DNA from: Pseudobdellovibrionaceae bacterium
Lineage (GTDB): Bacteria > Bdellovibrionota > Bdellovibrionia > Bdellovibrionales > UBA1609
DNA: 7,118 nucleotides
Reading direction: 5' to 3'
Assembly (NCBI GenBank): GCA_026712605.1
Contig: JAPORL010000058.1
Span: 1-7,118 of the forward strand
Shown: positions 4,353 to 7,118 of the stretch, piece by piece
Layout: every line of letters starts with the position of its first letter
Position numbering within the stretch: position 1 is the first letter of the stretch
Notes under the pieces: generated by a model
Told to the model about the DNA's origin: nothing
What the model saw: the letters and a program-made list of their open reading frames with translations, nothing else
Database searches by the model: none
Made by a program: the position numbers and the translations under genes

Positions 4353-6940
4353 TGTTAGTTTTCAAATCTAAGTTTTATTTGACAGTTTTTTTATCTTTCT
4401 CCTTAAGTGCTTTTGCAGATAATAATTGTAAAGAGTTATTTCAAACTGATGATTTTAATTTTGAAAAATTAATTAAAAGTAAAACTCAAAACTCTTTATA
4501 TGATAAAAACCGAATTTTATTATATAGCTCTATAAATAAGCTTGAGACGAAATTTTATAAAGAAAAATCAGATACGCAAATTTCTAAAGAAGACCTTTTA
4601 TTTGTTAAATCCATTATTTTAAATAAGAAAACACCATATACCATTAAATCCATGTTTAAAAAAATGAGTGAAGAAAAAAAAGAAAGAGTTTTTTCTATTT
4701 TTTCTCAATTTGTATTGTTTTATTACTCTAAGCATTTAGTTTTTCCTGTTCAAGAGCCGTTTTTAAAAAAATTTAATTTAAACAGTCTACAGTTTAAAAG
4801 CTTTTTAAACTCTGGCTTTGGCTATAATAGCTATAAAGAATTTATAGAGGATATTAATCCTATTTTTTACTTTAGCCATCTTAAAAATCGGGAAGTCATC
4901 ATTTCAGCTTATATTAAAGCTATTAAAAACAACCATAACCAAGACAATAAGCCTTATCATCAACCAGAGCTATTGGATATATTAAAAGTATTAGAACCTC
5001 AGTACCCTGATCTAAATGTGAATGTAATAGGGAAATTGTTGGGGCTTAAGCCTTCTTACTTTAAAGATGAAAACTTATTTACAGGTTGGACTGATATTAA
5101 AACTTCCGCTAAGCTTTTAAATCCTAAAATATTTAATAATTTTGTAGATACGAAAATTTATTATGAGCAAGCAGAGCTTTTAGCAAAAACTTTAAAAGAA
5201 TCTAATAAAGCTTTTATTATTACAAGCGCTACAGCAGGTGTGCCACTTAATGATGGCTTTTTTAATAATTTATTATCTTTAGCCACTAAAAAAGATATTC
5301 CTTTAGTTGTAATGGCAGTTAATAGAGAGACAGAGCATTTACCTTATATGAAATTGGTTGAAAAAGCCGATGGCTCAAAAACTTATGTTTCTTTTTTACC
5401 AGATCCGTCTCAAAATGAAAAAGAGGAAATCGCCGCTTTAATGGAACAAAATAAAGTGATTCCTTTGCATGAGATACCTAATGTTTATGTTATCTCTTAT
5501 ACTGTTAATTTAACAAATTATTTAACTATTAACTCTATTCCTATTATGCCAAAAAATTTTAATCCTTTGGCTTCTTTAAACAGATTGCTTAGGGTGCAAA
5601 GCGGAAAAATAAATATTATAGCTCATCCTCAATTAAAGCTTGAAGTTCAACAAGGACCTGTTAATCACATTTCTCCATCTGTTTATATTTCTACAGGCAG
5701 TATTTCTGAAAGGGTTTATCCTTATAGAACATCAATACAAGGTCGTGTTTCTGAATTAGCTAAAAATGTTCATACTTTTTCAGCTTGGCTTTTTGAGCCA
5801 CCAGATAAAGATGCCGGTCTTAATGAAAACTCAGCGCCCGGCTTATATCATTTTCGGCCCTTGTATGAAAGAGAGCTTGTAGATACTAAAAGCAATTCAG
5901 CTATTTATAGAGGTCTAGCTGATCAAAATTATTTTTATGGAAATAATGGAGAAAAACTTCCTTTAGAAGTGGAATATCTTATTTTAGGAGATTTACATGT
6001 GGGTAGTACAAATCCTAAAATGTTTAAAATATTAGCTAAATTGTTAGAGAAGAATCCAACAGCAAACTTAGTTTTGCATGACGCTTTTGACGGCGCTTCT
6101 ATTAATCATCATACAGCCGAGCAAGTTGTATCCTCTAGTCAAAAACAAAAAAGTGATTTAGATTCTTTGGAGTCCGAATATAAAAGAAATGTAGAAGTGA
6201 TAAATAGCTTATTGGAATTAACAGCAGGCAAATTATATTTTGTCAACAGTAATCATCCTATGTGGTTGAAGAATCTTTTAAATGACAAAAAAGCTTATTC
6301 TGATTCTATCAACTCTAAATTTGTAACAGAAATTAGACATGCTGTGGAATTGGAGAATTTAGATCCTTTTGAATACTTGTATCAAAAAAGAGAAAGTTAC
6401 CATCAAAATCATCCTAACTTATCTGTGAAAGAACAATTAATTGAGGAAAATATTTATGTGACAGATCCTGAAAGAATTGTCATTTTAAAATCAGGTGAGC
6501 CTCTTTATGCAGGAACAAAAACGAAGCCGATTATGATCCATGGGCACGGTCACAATGTTTCGGGAGGAAAAACAGGAGTAGGACCTTCTAATATTCCTAA
6601 TTTAGGTGAATCGGTTGTTGGTCATACCCATAGCCCTTCTATTCATTCTGGTGTAACCAATGTAGGAACTTTCACAAAAGAGATACTATCTTATACAAAA
6701 GACAGTCTTCTTAGCAAATGGATGAATGGTCTGGGGATTATTTATAAAAACGCTTCAAAAACAGATTTAATAGTGGTTCACCCTTTATTAGAAAAGTCTG
6801 AACCTATAACTAGAGAGCCTTTAGATCCTAAGAGTCACTTTTCAGATGGTTTTCCTAATGTGATATTGCCTGATAATGAAGTTTTACCGACAGCTCATAT
6901 GACCTCAGTCCATGACAACTACAAAAAAAAGAAGCAATGA
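4352..6940 (+). CDS. Exported two-part protein with a phage-type calcineurin-like metallophosphoesterase domain
   Basis: 862 residues. The signal peptide runs to about 22 (cleavage AFA before DNN). Residues 23-280 are mostly helical and unrecognised. Residues 285-480 (FIITSATAGVPLND, NPLASLNRLL, IAHPQLKLEV, STGSISERVYPYR) resemble the front half of a family of phage proteins that end in a phosphoesterase, by pattern memory only. Residues 540-765 hold the metal-site series: GDLHVG (D547, H549), HDAFDG (D577, D580), SNHP (N634, H635), HGHGH (H730-H734) and GHTH (H758, H760). All metal ligands seem present, so it is probably an active two-metal phosphodiesterase or nuclease. The usual acidic residue after the NH of GNHD/E is proline. 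It overlaps the HAD gene by 1 bp. The C-terminus is basic (KKKKQ). The substrate is unknown; nucleic acid is one possibility from the phage-like part. Confidence 0.78.
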   Translation: MLVFKSKFYLTVFLSFSLSAFADNNCKELFQTDDFNFEKLIKSKTQNSLYDKNRILLYSSINKLETKFYKEKSDTQISKEDLLFVKSIILNKKTPYTIKSMFKKMSEEKKERVFSIFSQFVLFYYSKHLVFPVQEPFLKKFNLNSLQFKSFLNSGFGYNSYKEFIEDINPIFYFSHLKNREVIISAYIKAIKNNHNQDNKPYHQPELLDILKVLEPQYPDLNVNVIGKLLGLKPSYFKDENLFTGWTDIKTSAKLLNPKIFNNFVDTKIYYEQAELLAKTLKESNKAFIITSATAGVPLNDGFFNNLLSLATKKDIPLVVMAVNRETEHLPYMKLVEKADGSKTYVSFLPDPSQNEKEEIAALMEQNKVIPLHEIPNVYVISYTVNLTNYLTINSIPIMPKNFNPLASLNRLLRVQSGKINIIAHPQLKLEVQQGPVNHISPSVYISTGSISERVYPYRTSIQGRVSELAKNVHTFSAWLFEPPDKDAGLNENSAPGLYHFRPLYERELVDTKSNSAIYRGLADQNYFYGNNGEKLPLEVEYLILGDLHVGSTNPKMFKILAKLLEKNPTANLVLHDAFDGASINHHTAEQVVSSSQKQKSDLDSLESEYKRNVEVINSLLELTAGKLYFVNSNHPMWLKNLLNDKKAYSDSINSKFVTEIRHAVELENLDPFEYLYQKRESYHQNHPNLSVKEQLIEENIYVTDPERIVILKSGEPLYAGTKTKPIMIHGHGHNVSGGKTGVGPSNIPNLGESVVGHTHSPSIHSGVTNVGTFTKEILSYTKDSLLSKWMNGLGIIYKNASKTDLIVVHPLLEKSEPITREPLDPKSHFSDGFPNVILPDNEVLPTAHMTSVHDNYKKKKQ

Positions 6941-7118
6941 AAAAAGTAAGTGATTCTAGCTATTCCATTTGAGATTTCCAATTTAAAAGTTCTGGCTTTA
7001 TTTATTCCTATTTCAGTCCCTTTTAAATACACTGCGACCACAGGTCACTTTGTGGCAAAACGTATTGTCTGAGATTTTAAGCTATATAATTATAATTAAT
7101 AAAAACATATTGATTAAA
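6941..7118. other. 178 bp without a gene after the phosphoesterase operon
   Basis: No supported frame. A small hairpin is possible, CCACA (7038-7042) with TGTGG (7051-7055) around an 8-base loop. It has no T run behind it (CAAAAC follows), so it is not a typical terminator. A TATAAT at 7085-7090 is a perfect -10 hexamer; the best -35, TTGTCT at 7065-7070, is only 14 bp away. A gene starting beyond the window could use it, but in DNA this AT-rich such hexamers are common. Confidence 0.35.

Noticed and set aside
1..7118. CRISPR array, riboswitch or replication origin
   Set aside because: No regularly spaced repeats with unique spacers, no structured leader I can recognise, and no DnaA-box cluster or iterons were seen.

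Overview
The window is AT-rich bacterial DNA from what is probably a Gram-negative bacterium. Three proteins carry Sec-type signal peptides, both tRNA genes encode their own CCA end, and a His-Pro tRNA pair recalls the arg-his-leu-pro tRNA cluster of gammaproteobacteria. The species cannot be named from the sequence. All protein genes read on the + strand.

Left part (1-2495): an intact tRNA-His(GTG) lies at 1-77 and an intact tRNA-Pro(GGG) at 2419-2495. Between them is a 2.3-kb insertion. Its right boundary is a 12-bp exact copy of the last 12 bases of the tRNA-His gene (66-77 and 2380-2391), as expected when an element integrates into a tRNA 3' end. Removing the insertion would leave tRNA-His and tRNA-Pro only 27 bp apart, so the element appears to have split a tRNA operon. 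Near both ends sit direct repeats of a GCTACA motif spaced about one helical turn, which look like integrase arm-type sites. No integrase gene is present. The cargo is a compact type II restriction-modification pair: a beta-class adenine methyltransferase (347-1156), then 4 bp later a PD-(D/E)XK nuclease (1161-2033). Behind it lies an unrecognised, more GC-rich coding fragment with no start codon (2055-2312).

Right part (2496-7118): a small exported six-cysteine protein (2664-2930) with a triplicated 7-residue repeat is followed by an intrinsic terminator. A 300-bp leader ends in a 37-bp tandem duplication that brings a Shine-Dalgarno-like sequence in front of the next gene. Then come two overlapping genes (ATG inside TAATG): an exported HAD-fold hydrolase (3237-4352) and an exported 862-residue protein (4352-6940). 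The latter's C-terminal half looks like a two-part phage protein ending in a calcineurin-like metallophosphoesterase. The pair would be made together and sent across the inner membrane. Two predicted phosphoesterases acting outside the cytoplasm, one of phage-like architecture, are the most unusual content of the window. Their substrate is unknown. The last 178 bp hold no gene.
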